Source: an uncultured Spirochaetaceae bacterium (GTDB taxonomy: Bacteria; Spirochaetota; Spirochaetia; Treponematales; Treponemataceae). Taken from it: 64,000 bases of DNA. The stretch is taken from positions 1 to 64,000 of the forward strand of contig CADANN010000006.1 of the NCBI GenBank assembly GCA_902789325.1, in the 5' to 3' direction. The notes beneath the pieces were generated by a model, which searched no databases, was not told the origin of the DNA, and saw only the letters and a program-made list of their open reading frames with translations. Positions 36,953 through 46,481 of the stretch are shown piece after piece. Within the stretch, counting starts at the first letter, position 1. Every line of letters begins with the position of its first letter. The translations under genes were made by a program, and so were the position numbers.

Positions 36953-38915
36953 GGACCGCTTCTTCTTTTTTCTTAGCTTTCTTTGCCCGTTTTTCCATAT
37001 ACATAAGGGAATCTGCCTCGCTTAACAGCGGGGTTATTTTATAGCCCATTTTTGTAGAAGGATACGGTACAACTCCCATGCTTATAGAAATTGAAAAACC
37101 AAGCTCATTTCCACCAGACCAGATTCTGCAGTCTTCATCTATCTGATTTCTGATATTTCTAAGTGCGTCTTTTGTAAGCCCCGGACTTATAATTGCAAAC
37201 TCATCACCACCAATTCTTGCGATAATATCGCTTGAACGGAAATTACTTCGAAGAATAATTGATTCTGCAATAATTGCCTTATCTCCTGCTTCATGGCCAT
37301 AATCATCATTGATTTTCTTTAAGCCATCCATGTCGCAGTAAATAATCATACCGGTCTGATTCATTGCCTTTGCAAACTTAAGTGTTGTTTCACCAAAGGA
37401 ATAAAAGCCGCGGCGATTATATACACCAGTAAGTTCATCAGTACTTGCAATAAGATCGAGCTCGTCTATCTTTTTACGAACACGGGAAGTTTCATTATGA
37501 GCAAGCGAGAAGGAATAAACCGACGCTATTGTAGAAGCAAGCAGACGTACAAAAAGGTCATAAATCAAAGACTCATAATTTCCAGGTCTTATTATTATAT
37601 AACCGTATTGCAAAGTGCTATGATAAATTGAAAAAACAAGAACTCCGTCTGAATCAAATTGAATAATTCCATTTGGGAGCATTTTTTCTTTAGGATTGCA
37701 TTTTATCTGATGTTTTTCATTCTTTGAATCAAAGCCTGTTCTATCATCAAAACCAGCAAACAGATGTGCACTCTTTGGCAGATGGAAATAATCAAAAGGA
37801 GTTGTCATTTCTATTGGCTTTTCATAAAGCACAATTGCACAGGCAGAAATTCCAAAGGAACGAACATCATCATTAATACGGTTTCTAAGCTGGTCGTAAG
37901 TCATATCTGACTGCATTTCCGTATAGAAAGTTGTAGTCTGATAGAACTCTCCTTTTTTTCTATACCATTCAGTTCCGGTATTAGTGCGAAGATATGGATC
38001 ACGGTCTTCTGCTTCAAAATCAAAATTGCGTGCGTGAGGTGCAGTTTTATCATAAGGTACACGTCGGGTAGATTCCCTCATTACAGGAATTGCCTGCATT
38101 ACAGAAAGTTTATCAGCCGGTTTTCCATTTATTTCCCGAATAAGATTCATACCAGCAAGATAGCCCTGCCCTTCAAAATTCTGTTTTATTGTAGTAAGAG
38201 TTGGAATACTGTTATCTGCATAATAAAGATTATCAAAACCAACTACACAAACATCTGACGGAACCTTTAAGCCGATTTCAGCACAAAAATCCAATGCAGC
38301 AAAAGCCATCTCATCATTCATACAGATAATGGCATCATAGTCAAAAGTACCCATGTCTTTATAGGCTGCCCGTAAATCTTCGAGAGCTGGTCCATAACTT
38401 AACATAGATTTCCAGACAGTAACTTCTTCCTCTGGAATTCCATGATCCGTAAGAATCTGCTTTATATTCTTTATGCGATTTTTTACTTCTGAAGAATTTC
38501 CTCGTACACCAAGAATACCAAACTTCTGGCATTTCTGTCGGGAAATAAGTTCTTCGAGAATTGTTTCGTATGCTTCCTGATTATCTACAATAACAGAAGG
38601 AATGCCCGGTATTTCCATAGAAATATTTGAAACGGGCAAAGGCTTGAAAGATTTTATATAAGATGCAACCTCTGCCTTTGTGAGGGAATGCATAATTGTA
38701 CCGGAAATAAAAATAGCTCCGTCCAGATTATTTGAGGAAACAAAAGATGAAACTGCTACGTTCTGATAATCAAAAGCTCCGTTTAAATTCTGGAGCTGAC
38801 CTATTGAGAATACGACTAATTCTGCGGATTTTTCCTGGCATGCTAGTGACACACCTCTGATAATCCTCTCCGCGTATTCCGAAATTACATAATCAATTAA
38901 AAGCCCTATCCGCAT
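36906..38915 (-). CDS. Diguanylate cyclase with LacI-type ligand-binding sensor
   Basis: A 669-residue cytoplasmic protein predicted to make cyclic di-GMP. Residues 1 to about 290 form a LacI/GalR-type periplasmic-binding-like domain without its helix-turn-helix (MRIGLLIDYV at the start, PSDVCVVGFDN, TTIKQNFEGQGYLAG). A GAF-like middle (about 320-470), a coiled connector and a GGDEF domain (about 490-650) follow. The active site is IGGDEF and the inhibitory site is RSSD, five residues earlier, so the cyclase is likely active and product-inhibited. I start it at the ATG at 38915; an in-frame TTG at 38936 is possible. A sugar or related small molecule probably controls c-di-GMP. It lies downstream of uvrD and has a paralogue at 41255-43195. 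Confidence 0.87.
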   Translation of the reverse strand: MRIGLLIDYVISEYAERIIRGVSLACQEKSAELVVFSIGQLQNLNGAFDYQNVAVSSFVSSNNLDGAIFISGTIMHSLTKAEVASYIKSFKPLPVSNISMEIPGIPSVIVDNQEAYETILEELISRQKCQKFGILGVRGNSSEVKNRIKNIKQILTDHGIPEEEVTVWKSMLSYGPALEDLRAAYKDMGTFDYDAIICMNDEMAFAALDFCAEIGLKVPSDVCVVGFDNLYYADNSIPTLTTIKQNFEGQGYLAGMNLIREINGKPADKLSVMQAIPVMRESTRRVPYDKTAPHARNFDFEAEDRDPYLRTNTGTEWYRKKGEFYQTTTFYTEMQSDMTYDQLRNRINDDVRSFGISACAIVLYEKPIEMTTPFDYFHLPKSAHLFAGFDDRTGFDSKNEKHQIKCNPKEKMLPNGIIQFDSDGVLVFSIYHSTLQYGYIIIRPGNYESLIYDLFVRLLASTIASVYSFSLAHNETSRVRKKIDELDLIASTDELTGVYNRRGFYSFGETTLKFAKAMNQTGMIIYCDMDGLKKINDDYGHEAGDKAIIAESIILRSNFRSSDIIARIGGDEFAIISPGLTKDALRNIRNQIDEDCRIWSGGNELGFSISISMGVVPYPSTKMGYKITPLLSEADSLMYMEKRAKKAKKKEEAVLSSSHAEYKSHADAQ

Positions 38916-39021
38916 TTGTATATACCATTGGTTCAAAAATTTTAAATAATGATTTTTAAATTATTATTCAATATAACATTTTGGGCTATATTAATTATAT
39001 GGCATAAATATCCGTTTGTCA

Positions 39022-41268
39022 TTAAAAATCGGATTTTATGATTTCCAAAGATTTAGCCTGATATTTTGGAAGAAATTTCTTTTTTGTTCCTGTCGAAAAC
39101 TGCACTTCTATTACAAACTCACCGGAATTACTGTATACCGCAACAACAGAACCTTCTCCATAGTCATCATGATAAACATGAGTACCTTTTTTCCATTTTT
39201 TTACAAGACTTTCATCTTCTGTAGAAGCTGAAGAACTGCTGCTGAAAGCTGAGGCATCACGACCAAACTGACCGTATGGGGATATTTTACGGGTTGAAAA
39301 GCCGAATGGAGCCTGACCTATTACAGTAAAGGCTTCTGCAGCTTCTTTTATGAAAGGACTTGGGCGCATAAAATCCCAACGGCCGTATAGACAGCGTTTT
39401 GCAGTTGATGTTACATAAAGTTCATCGCGAGCTCGGGTAATTCCAACGTAAAAAAGACGGCGTTCTTCTTCGAGTTCTGCACCAGTTTTGTCCATGCGCG
39501 GGAATACGCCCTCTTCCAGACCGGTAATGATTACGCGGTTATATTCCAGACCTTTTGTATTATGAAGGGTGATAAGTGTGACAGCATCATCTCCAACTGC
39601 CTGATTTTCTGCATCGAGAGTGCGGTCAAGATTGATTGCATCAAGAAACTGTAAAAGACCTTCCATTGTGCACTTGTACGGAACTGCAGTATTTACAAGT
39701 TCCTGAAGGTTCTGTACTCGGGTTGTACCCTCAATCTCGTCTCCTGCCTTATGATATTCATCCAATGCGGAATCATGGATTATGCGTTCTACAAAATCAG
39801 AAAGAGCTTTGTTTTCATCAAAACAACCGGCAAGAGTATCGAAAAGCTTTATGAAATTTTCTGCACCTTCACTGGCCTTTTTTGAAAGGCCACCCTTTTG
39901 ATTTCTAATATTTTCCAGAAGGTCTGAATAAACAACTCCGCCCTCTTCATTCAAACTAATGGCACTCTCCATTATTTTATCTTGTGTCTTTTCTCCAATT
40001 CCGCGAGATGGCTTATTTATAATACGACGGAAAGCAACTTCATCCTTATGATTTGCACAGAAAGAAATATAAGCAAGTGCATCCTTAATCTCTTCCCTCT
40101 CATAAAATTTAAGAGAACCAACAACAACATATGGAATTTTTCTATGTAAAAATTCTTTTTCAAACTCAAGAGACTGAGCATTTGTACGGTAAAGTATAGC
40201 CCAATCAGAATATTTAGCCTTAGGCTGACCGTCTTTTGGTTTAAGCGATTGTAAAATCAAATCTGCAGTAAATTTTGATTCAGTATTCTGATCCGGTAAA
40301 AAGGCAAGCACAGGTTTTCCCCCTTCACCTCGATCCGCTATAAGAGTTTTTTCAAGACTGCCATGATGATTTTTCTTAACTACAATATTGGCTGCATTTA
40401 AAATTCCATTCGTTGAACGATAGTTTCTTTCAAGCTTAATGATTTGTGCCTTCGGGAAAACCTCTGGAAATGATAAAATATAATCTACTTCAGCACCCCT
40501 GAACTTATAAATGGACTGATCATCATCACCTACTACACAAATATAACAATCATTTCCTTTTTTTATTCCAGAAAGATTTTGCAGTAATTTATATTGAGGT
40601 TTATTTGTATCTTGGTATTCATCAACCATAATATATTTAAAACGGTTGTGAACATAATTTTCTATTTCTGGATATGTTTCAATTAAACGATTAGCAAGCA
40701 GGATTAAATCTCCAAAATCAGCATTTCCTGTAGCCAATAACCTTTGTTGATATTTTAAATATAAATCATTTAAGTCAAATTCACTACCAATTATTGATAA
40801 ATCATCCTCTGGTTTTAAGTCATAATCTTTTGCTAAAGCAATTTGTCTAGCAACTGTACGACATTCTTTTTGATTAAGTGATGGTTCAATATTTTTAATT
40901 AAAGTAGTCATATCTGCATCATCATAAACTGTAAATGATGTAGATAAACCTGCATGTTCAGGGTAACGTCGTAATAACCAAGCTCCCAAAGAATGAAATG
41001 TCCTAATCAAAACTTTATCCGTTTCTTTTTGCGGTTCCAACGCCTTTGTTCTTTCAGACATTTCATTTGCAGCTTTTTTGGTAAAAGTTACTGCAAGAAT
41101 GTTCCAAGGATCGACATTTTTCTGAGAAATAAGATACGCAATTTTAGTTGTAATAACACGGGTTTTTCCGGAGCCGGCACCCGCAAGAATTAAGAGCGGA
41201 GAACCTTCATGTACAACGGCAGCCCGCTGCTCTTCATTGAGAATATCGAGATAATTAGTTTCTGGCAT
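39022..41268 (-). CDS. pcrA: UvrD/PcrA-type DNA helicase
   Basis: A 748-residue superfamily 1A 3'-5' helicase acting in nucleotide excision repair, mismatch repair and replication-fork clearance. Motifs are LNEEQRAAV (Q motif), ILAGAGSGKTRVI (Walker A), MVDEYQDTNKPQ (motif II), VVGDDDQSIYKFRGA (motif III), LERNYRSTNGILNAAN (motif IV), LITLHNTKGLEYNRVIITGLEEGVFP (motif V, read in parts) and EERRLFYVGITRARDEL (motif VI). The C-terminal Tudor-like domain with DDYGEGSVVAV is the RNA-polymerase-binding type seen in PcrA. Its first 14 bases overlap the end of the upstream LacI-GGDEF gene, so translation is probably coupled. Confidence 0.94.
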   Translation of the reverse strand: MPETNYLDILNEEQRAAVVHEGSPLLILAGAGSGKTRVITTKIAYLISQKNVDPWNILAVTFTKKAANEMSERTKALEPQKETDKVLIRTFHSLGAWLLRRYPEHAGLSTSFTVYDDADMTTLIKNIEPSLNQKECRTVARQIALAKDYDLKPEDDLSIIGSEFDLNDLYLKYQQRLLATGNADFGDLILLANRLIETYPEIENYVHNRFKYIMVDEYQDTNKPQYKLLQNLSGIKKGNDCYICVVGDDDQSIYKFRGAEVDYILSFPEVFPKAQIIKLERNYRSTNGILNAANIVVKKNHHGSLEKTLIADRGEGGKPVLAFLPDQNTESKFTADLILQSLKPKDGQPKAKYSDWAILYRTNAQSLEFEKEFLHRKIPYVVVGSLKFYEREEIKDALAYISFCANHKDEVAFRRIINKPSRGIGEKTQDKIMESAISLNEEGGVVYSDLLENIRNQKGGLSKKASEGAENFIKLFDTLAGCFDENKALSDFVERIIHDSALDEYHKAGDEIEGTTRVQNLQELVNTAVPYKCTMEGLLQFLDAINLDRTLDAENQAVGDDAVTLITLHNTKGLEYNRVIITGLEEGVFPRMDKTGAELEEERRLFYVGITRARDELYVTSTAKRCLYGRWDFMRPSPFIKEAAEAFTVIGQAPFGFSTRKISPYGQFGRDASAFSSSSSASTEDESLVKKWKKGTHVYHDDYGEGSVVAVYSNSGEFVIEVQFSTGTKKKFLPKYQAKSLEIIKSDF

Positions 41269-43195
41269 GTTTTTTACTTTTTTCTTTGTAGAGTTCTTTA
41301 TCTGCTTCTTTCAAAAGCTGTTTGAGCACACTTGATTTCTGTAAATCTACGGCACCAAGACTTATAGATAAAGTAAAAGGAAGCTGATTTTCTATGGAAA
41401 CTTTTTTACAAAGCATATCAATTTTAAGCTTTGTATTTTCAACATAGTTCATTTTCATTCCGAGTGCTACAACACCAAACTCATCTCCACTAAGACGGCC
41501 AACAACATCAGAAGAACGGAATATGTCTTTTAATACACGGGCCTGAAGCATAAGTGCCTTATCGCCCATATCGTGTCCGTAAGTATCATTAATCTTTTTT
41601 AGCCCATCCATATCTGCAAAGAAAATAACACCAGAAGTGTCAGTTTCCTGCAGAATATCAAGTGCAGCCTGACCTTTTTCTATAAAGCCTCGTCGATTTA
41701 AGATGCCGGTAAGATCATCCATTCGAGACTGTAAAGCAAGATCTGTTTTTTCGCGCTCAAGATTTCGGCCTTCCTGAATCTTACTTGTATAATCATAAGC
41801 CTGCGCAACTGCATTCATTATGATTTTAAGATAAACGTTATAATCTGCAAATTTGTTTTCATTAATACGGCACATCATATAGCCGTAATTTGCTTCACCC
41901 ATAAAAATAGGATTAAGCAGGAAAATACCACTTATATCATCCATAGAACGGGCTGCAAATATTTTTTCATGAGGATTAAAGGTGACACCTGGTCTAAAGA
42001 TTTCAGTATTTTTTACCTCTGTATAGAACATATGAAGGTCAACAGCGTCCGGCAGGCAGAATTCCTGTTCATTATCTATAAGCTGAACTTCCTTAAAGAA
42101 ATGGATAGCAAGTCCGCTTAAAGAACATTCCTGCACGATGTATTTGAGATTAAAGAACATCTGCTTGAGGGTATTAAAACCTCGCACGGTATCCAAAAGC
42201 GTAACTACTGTATTCTTTTCATTAAGTGCAGTGACAAACTGCATTACACCATTATTCTTTTCGTTTGTATCAGAATGAAGTTCTCCATCTGCTGTTTTAT
42301 AGACTTGAACTGACTGTTCTTTAGATATACAACCACACGATTGACGGAATTTAGGCAAAAGCGGATTTAAGATTTCATGTTTTACAGCTTCACCATCGAG
42401 AATTCTGTCTGCAATTTCTGCAGCTTCGTAGCCCTGACTGTAAATATCCTGATTGATTGTAGAAAGCTTTGGTGACATCATACTTGCAACTATTGCATCA
42501 TCAAAACCTATAACTTTTACATCATCTGGAACACGAACTCCTATTTCTTCGAGTCCACGGATACAACCAGAAGCCATCATATCATTTGCACAAACTATTG
42601 CATCAAAAGGAATATCATTTTTTGATTTGAAACGGCTAACTATTTCATCGTGAGCCTTAAAGTCGGTAAAGTTTCCGTCGTAAACCATTTCAGGAAAGAA
42701 CGGAAGATGACAGGCATCCAAAGCGGAAGTAAAAGCATCGTAGCGTTCAAGAGCTTCTTTTGATTTTGTCTGATTAGCTGAGAAAAAAGCAATTTTACTG
42801 CAGTTATGTTCTTTTTTAAGATGATTTACAATTTCTTTGTAGCTTTTACGGCAGTCTGCGCTAATAACATGACTATGCTTTGTTTGTGGATCAAGCGCAA
42901 TGGAAATAACAGGACGAGGTTCAAAAGCCTGAAGCATTTCGCGTAAACGAGTTTCAGACATTTGAGATGCATAAACTCCGCTTACACAAATAATTGCATC
43001 GAATTCTTTTGATTTAGCATATTCAAAACCGGTACAATACTGGTAATCGAAAGTACCTGTATTTATGCCCGGAATTCTAGTCTGAATTATAACGACTTTT
43101 ACTTCTTTTCCGCGAAAATAATCTGATATGCCACTCAAAATATCGAGGCTATATTCAATATTGAATGTCGGTATTAAAACTGCAATAACCTTCAT
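41255..43195 (-). CDS. LacI-type sensor GGDEF protein (SGDEF variant)
   Basis: A 646-residue paralogue of the protein at 36906-38915. A LacI/GalR-type sensor domain (1 to about 280, MKVIAVLIPTFNIEYSLDIL, DDVKVIGFDDAIVASM, STINQDIYSQGYEAAEIADRIL in part) is followed by a CGC-containing linker, a GAF-like region (about 330-470) and a GGDEF domain (about 480-640). The catalytic motif is SGDEF instead of GGDEF, with RSSD as inhibitory site. SGDEF variants are active in some other proteins, so activity is plausible but not certain. It overlaps uvrD by 14 bases and lies 28 bases after rimO. Confidence 0.87.
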   Translation of the reverse strand: MKVIAVLIPTFNIEYSLDILSGISDYFRGKEVKVVIIQTRIPGINTGTFDYQYCTGFEYAKSKEFDAIICVSGVYASQMSETRLREMLQAFEPRPVISIALDPQTKHSHVISADCRKSYKEIVNHLKKEHNCSKIAFFSANQTKSKEALERYDAFTSALDACHLPFFPEMVYDGNFTDFKAHDEIVSRFKSKNDIPFDAIVCANDMMASGCIRGLEEIGVRVPDDVKVIGFDDAIVASMMSPKLSTINQDIYSQGYEAAEIADRILDGEAVKHEILNPLLPKFRQSCGCISKEQSVQVYKTADGELHSDTNEKNNGVMQFVTALNEKNTVVTLLDTVRGFNTLKQMFFNLKYIVQECSLSGLAIHFFKEVQLIDNEQEFCLPDAVDLHMFYTEVKNTEIFRPGVTFNPHEKIFAARSMDDISGIFLLNPIFMGEANYGYMMCRINENKFADYNVYLKIIMNAVAQAYDYTSKIQEGRNLEREKTDLALQSRMDDLTGILNRRGFIEKGQAALDILQETDTSGVIFFADMDGLKKINDTYGHDMGDKALMLQARVLKDIFRSSDVVGRLSGDEFGVVALGMKMNYVENTKLKIDMLCKKVSIENQLPFTLSISLGAVDLQKSSVLKQLLKEADKELYKEKSKKHARN

Positions 43196-43223
43196 TTGTT
43201 AAGTCCGATTATTAAATTATACA

Positions 43224-44603
43224 CTAATAAATGAATTTACGCTCGTTTTTTCCGTTGAATTTTCGATAAATTTTCGTAAATCTGGAATCTAAGTCAACTC
43301 CAGTGCTGGCAAGAACTTTTACAGTAACAACCGAACCAGGAATTATATTTGAAACAGCAGCAGCGTCATCCAGATCGTAACGGATTACTACAGAGCCATC
43401 TACTTCTGGAGCCTGGAACCAGGCACGACCGATAGCAAGACCTTCGTCTTCTGCATCAATGATTTCTTCTACAAGAACATTAAGTTCCTTGCCAACATAA
43501 GAGTTTAAGTGTTCAGCGGTAATTGCAGTCTGAAGCTCTTCAAGATGTGCGGCACGAGCTTTTGCAGTTTTTGCAGGAACACGGCCTTTCATACTGTAGG
43601 CAGGAGTGTCTTCCTCACGACTATATGGGAAGCAGCCTGACCAGTCTGGCTGGATTTCACTGAGAAAATGTGCTGTATTTTCGGCAGCATCATCTGTTTC
43701 ACCAGGGAAACCTGTAAGGAAGGTTGTGCGAAGAACAGCTCCAGGAAGTGAACTGCGGATTTTTCTAACAAGCGCAGTATATTCTGTAAATGAGCCGGTA
43801 CGGTTCATTGCAAGAATAATTTTATCATCGCCACTCTGGAAGGGAATGTCAAAATATGGCAAAAGGCGGCCCTCACCTTCTTTAATTGCCTGAATGATAT
43901 CGTCACTAAAGTGGTCTGGGTGAATGTAAAGAGGTCTTACAATAAAGTCGCCTGGAATTGCAGTAATCTTTCTAAGCAGGCTTGCAAGGGAAGTTGCAGT
44001 ATCTGTACCGTAAGCTGCAAGATCCTGTCCAATAAGATTGATTTCGTATACACCGTCGCTCACAAGCTGTTTGATTTCTGTAAGGATTTCTGACTCGCTG
44101 CGGCTGCGAAGCTCGCCACGGATAAGAGGGATTGCGCAGAAGGAACAGTGATTTGAACAGCCCTCGGTAATTTTGACGAAGGCAGAGCCCGGGAAATTAA
44201 AGAGAACCGGGCGCGCCCCGCCACATACGCCTTTTTGCTCAAAAGTTTCAGCGCCACGCTCTTTTTTAATGCTGTCCATAAAATCAGCGATTTTAGAAAG
44301 ATTACCGTTACCAAAAACTCCATCGAGTTCTGGCATCTGTTCTATAAGCTGATTTGCATAACGCTCAGCAAGGCAGCCGGTAAGCACAAGCTTTGCTTCC
44401 GGATATGCTTTTTTGATATCATAAATTGCGTCGATAGATTCTTTTTTTGCTGATTCAATAAAGCCACAGGAATTAACAAGAATAAAATCGGCTTCGCTGG
44501 CATTGAGGGTGAACTCATAACCGCGTTCCATTAAAAAGCCCGCAATGAGCTCACCATCAGTCTGGTTTTTAGCACAACCGTGCTGGTCAATAAAAAATTT
44601 CAT
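43224..44603 (-). CDS. rimO: Ribosomal protein S12 methylthiotransferase RimO
   Basis: A 459-residue radical-SAM enzyme that adds a methylthio group to an aspartate of ribosomal protein S12. The N-terminal MTTase domain has cysteines in QHGCAKNQ, LVNSCGFIESAKKESID and LTGCLAERY. The radical-SAM cluster motif is CSNHCSFCAIP, and a TRAM domain ends the protein. RimO rather than MiaB is indicated by HGCAKNQ and CGFIESAKKESID. It follows the RodZ-like gene by 24 bases. Confidence 0.94.
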   Translation of the reverse strand: MKFFIDQHGCAKNQTDGELIAGFLMERGYEFTLNASEADFILVNSCGFIESAKKESIDAIYDIKKAYPEAKLVLTGCLAERYANQLIEQMPELDGVFGNGNLSKIADFMDSIKKERGAETFEQKGVCGGARPVLFNFPGSAFVKITEGCSNHCSFCAIPLIRGELRSRSESEILTEIKQLVSDGVYEINLIGQDLAAYGTDTATSLASLLRKITAIPGDFIVRPLYIHPDHFSDDIIQAIKEGEGRLLPYFDIPFQSGDDKIILAMNRTGSFTEYTALVRKIRSSLPGAVLRTTFLTGFPGETDDAAENTAHFLSEIQPDWSGCFPYSREEDTPAYSMKGRVPAKTAKARAAHLEELQTAITAEHLNSYVGKELNVLVEEIIDAEDEGLAIGRAWFQAPEVDGSVVIRYDLDDAAAVSNIIPGSVVTVKVLASTGVDLDSRFTKIYRKFNGKNERKFIY

Positions 44604-44627
44604 AAGAGTCCTGAATGAGAAAAAGAA

Positions 44628-45719
44628 TTAGTCCAATTCAAGTACAACGAGTTTGTACTTGCCGTCGGTATCTTTAATCCACTTGATATCTTCTACGAAA
44701 ATCTGACCTGCTGTACCAATATCAAGATCAAAAGATTTAGAGTCTGCAATGATAGTAATCTTTACAGTATTGAAGTTAGACATCCACAGACGAATACCGT
44801 TACGAGGAGTTGCAGTAAACAAGTCGCCGCGTGCAAAGTAAGACTCAACAGACTGAGAATTATCTACACGGTCACGGAAGAGACAAGGGCCTCGGAAGCT
44901 TGCGTTAATTGTGAACGGATAAGCACGGTTATCTTCATGAATAACTTTATATGGATGACTAGACTTAACTTCGGATGCAAATGGAATTTCTTCTGCTGCA
45001 ACAGTTGTTGCTTCAACAGCCATTCCATGACGGAGAAGAATACTTACCTCTGCTCCGCGGCTTTCATCTGTAGAAGAAACATCTGAAACATAAACAATCA
45101 TATCAGATGCATTGTCGCCGTTGATATCAAGTTCAGATTCTTCTGCAAGTTCAATATAGTAAACTCCAGATGGAGTATCGATTCCAAAAGCAGAAAGTGT
45201 ATCGCGTACAGTAAGAATGATTTTTCCGTCATTTTCTGTAGGAATGAAGAGCTGGTCTCCCTTATAAACGCGCTGTGTAAACTTTTTATCAGTAAGTTCA
45301 TACTGGCGGTTTTTCATTGCGCTTGAAACCACAACACCATCTTCTGTCTTGTTTTTATTCTTTATGATTAACAGGGTAAGTACAACAGCTACTACTGCAA
45401 TCAGCAGAACAGAAGGAATAATAATTGCAGGCAGAAGATATCTTGGTTTCTGACGTTCATAAAGCCCCTGAGGCAGAGGCGCTTCCTGAATCTGTTTATT
45501 GCGATAAAGCTTTAATAAGAAATCTGCATCAAGGTCAAGATAATCTGCATAATTCTTAAGGAAGCCCGTCATATAAGCTTCACCAGGGAACACAGCATTA
45601 TCTTCGGCTTCAAGGCCTGCAAGATATCTTTTTTCTATAGAGATTTCGCGGCTGGCGCGGTCAAGGTCAATCTGTTTAGCCTCACGGGTTTTCTGAAGCA
45701 GTTCGCCGTAACTTTCCAT
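44628..45719 (-). CDS. RodZ-like helix-turn-helix membrane protein
   Basis: A 363-residue protein with a cytoplasmic N-terminal HTH_25 domain (about 1-85, GELLQKTREAKQIDLDRASREI, read in parts, and GEAYMTGFLKNYADYL), one transmembrane helix (about 95-120, LLPAIIIPSVLLIAVVAVVLTLLII, read in parts) and a periplasmic part ending in a DUF4115-like domain (about 275-363). RodZ links MreB to the membrane during rod-shape growth. That is the likely role, although spirochaete versions are little studied. I choose ATG at 45719 because GGAG lies 9 bases upstream; an earlier TTG at 45725 is too close to it. The order lolA-like, rodZ-like, rimO suggests an operon. Confidence 0.83.
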   Translation of the reverse strand: MESYGELLQKTREAKQIDLDRASREISIEKRYLAGLEAEDNAVFPGEAYMTGFLKNYADYLDLDADFLLKLYRNKQIQEAPLPQGLYERQKPRYLLPAIIIPSVLLIAVVAVVLTLLIIKNKNKTEDGVVVSSAMKNRQYELTDKKFTQRVYKGDQLFIPTENDGKIILTVRDTLSAFGIDTPSGVYYIELAEESELDINGDNASDMIVYVSDVSSTDESRGAEVSILLRHGMAVEATTVAAEEIPFASEVKSSHPYKVIHEDNRAYPFTINASFRGPCLFRDRVDNSQSVESYFARGDLFTATPRNGIRLWMSNFNTVKITIIADSKSFDLDIGTAGQIFVEDIKWIKDTDGKYKLVVLELD

Positions 45720-45725
45720 TCTCAA

Positions 45726-46400
45726 CTACTCCGTGAACAAGAAATTATTGTAGTTATTTGCCGAAGAAGGCGCATCGTAAACAAAACGCTGTTCAGAAAG
45801 ATTCTGATTCAAAGCATAATCAAAGAAGTTGAATACAAACTCTTCTCCCTTAGGAGTTACAGCCTCAATACGGCGGATAAGTTTTGTATCATTATTAATT
45901 GCAAGCTTAATATATCTGAAAGCTTCTGATGCACTTTTTCTTGTAAGAATCAGTTTTACAACCATTTCATCTGAACCTTCTTCGAGAGGCTCCGGATTCT
46001 GACCAGTTTCGTATGCTACTGTGTAATAGCGAGACATAAGAGAGAGTCCCTGTGGAGTTGAAAGGGTTGCAGCATTATTTGTGTTATCTGGAGTAACCTG
46101 CTGCTGAAGAACAGCCTCTGCCGGCTCTTTAATATAAATAGTAAGAATATCACCATTAAAACAGATTACCTGCTCTGGTGGATTTGTATAGTCCATTCTC
46201 ACAAGGTTTGGAGCCTTGAACGAAAGTTTTCCGGCAGATTCAGCTTTTTCGATTTTGATTTCGAAATCAACCTCGTAATCTTTTATGGTTCCGTAGTATT
46301 CTGATATTGTCTTAAAATAAGCACTCGCCGTTGTAATGTTCTGCGCAAATAAAACAGTTGAAACAAAAAGTGCGCAAAAAGAAATAAGAAGCTTTTTCAT
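45726..46400 (-). CDS. LolA-like outer-membrane lipoprotein carrier
   Basis: A 224-residue periplasmic protein with a signal peptide KKLLISFCALFVSTVLFAQ. The LolA-like fold is seen in DYEVDFEIKIEKAESAGKLSFKAPNLVRMDYTNPPEQV (read in parts), then DILTIYIKE, and a late strand block with KLIRRIEAVTPKGE and FNFFDYALN. The family carries lipoproteins across the periplasm, which suits a lipoprotein-rich genome. It sits between ftsH and the RodZ-like gene, and the junction with the latter is only a few bases. Confidence 0.82.
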   Translation of the reverse strand: MKKLLISFCALFVSTVLFAQNITTASAYFKTISEYYGTIKDYEVDFEIKIEKAESAGKLSFKAPNLVRMDYTNPPEQVICFNGDILTIYIKEPAEAVLQQQVTPDNTNNAATLSTPQGLSLMSRYYTVAYETGQNPEPLEEGSDEMVVKLILTRKSASEAFRYIKLAINNDTKLIRRIEAVTPKGEEFVFNFFDYALNQNLSEQRFVYDAPSSANNYNNFLFTE

Positions 46401-46447
46401 ATCGTTATATTATATAAAGAAAATGGAAAATTGTCTATTTGAAATAG

Positions 46448-46480
46448 CATTGTCATTCCCGGACTTGACCCGACAATGAC
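46448..46480. repeat. Dispersed palindromic repeat, family A, between ftsH and lolA-like gene
   Basis: CATTGTC (46448-46454) and GACAATG (46472-46478) are exact reverse complements around ATTCCCGGACTTGACCC. The sequence has the same layout as the copies at 15539 and 34307, with several base changes. Confidence 0.7.
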
Positions 46481-46481
46481 A

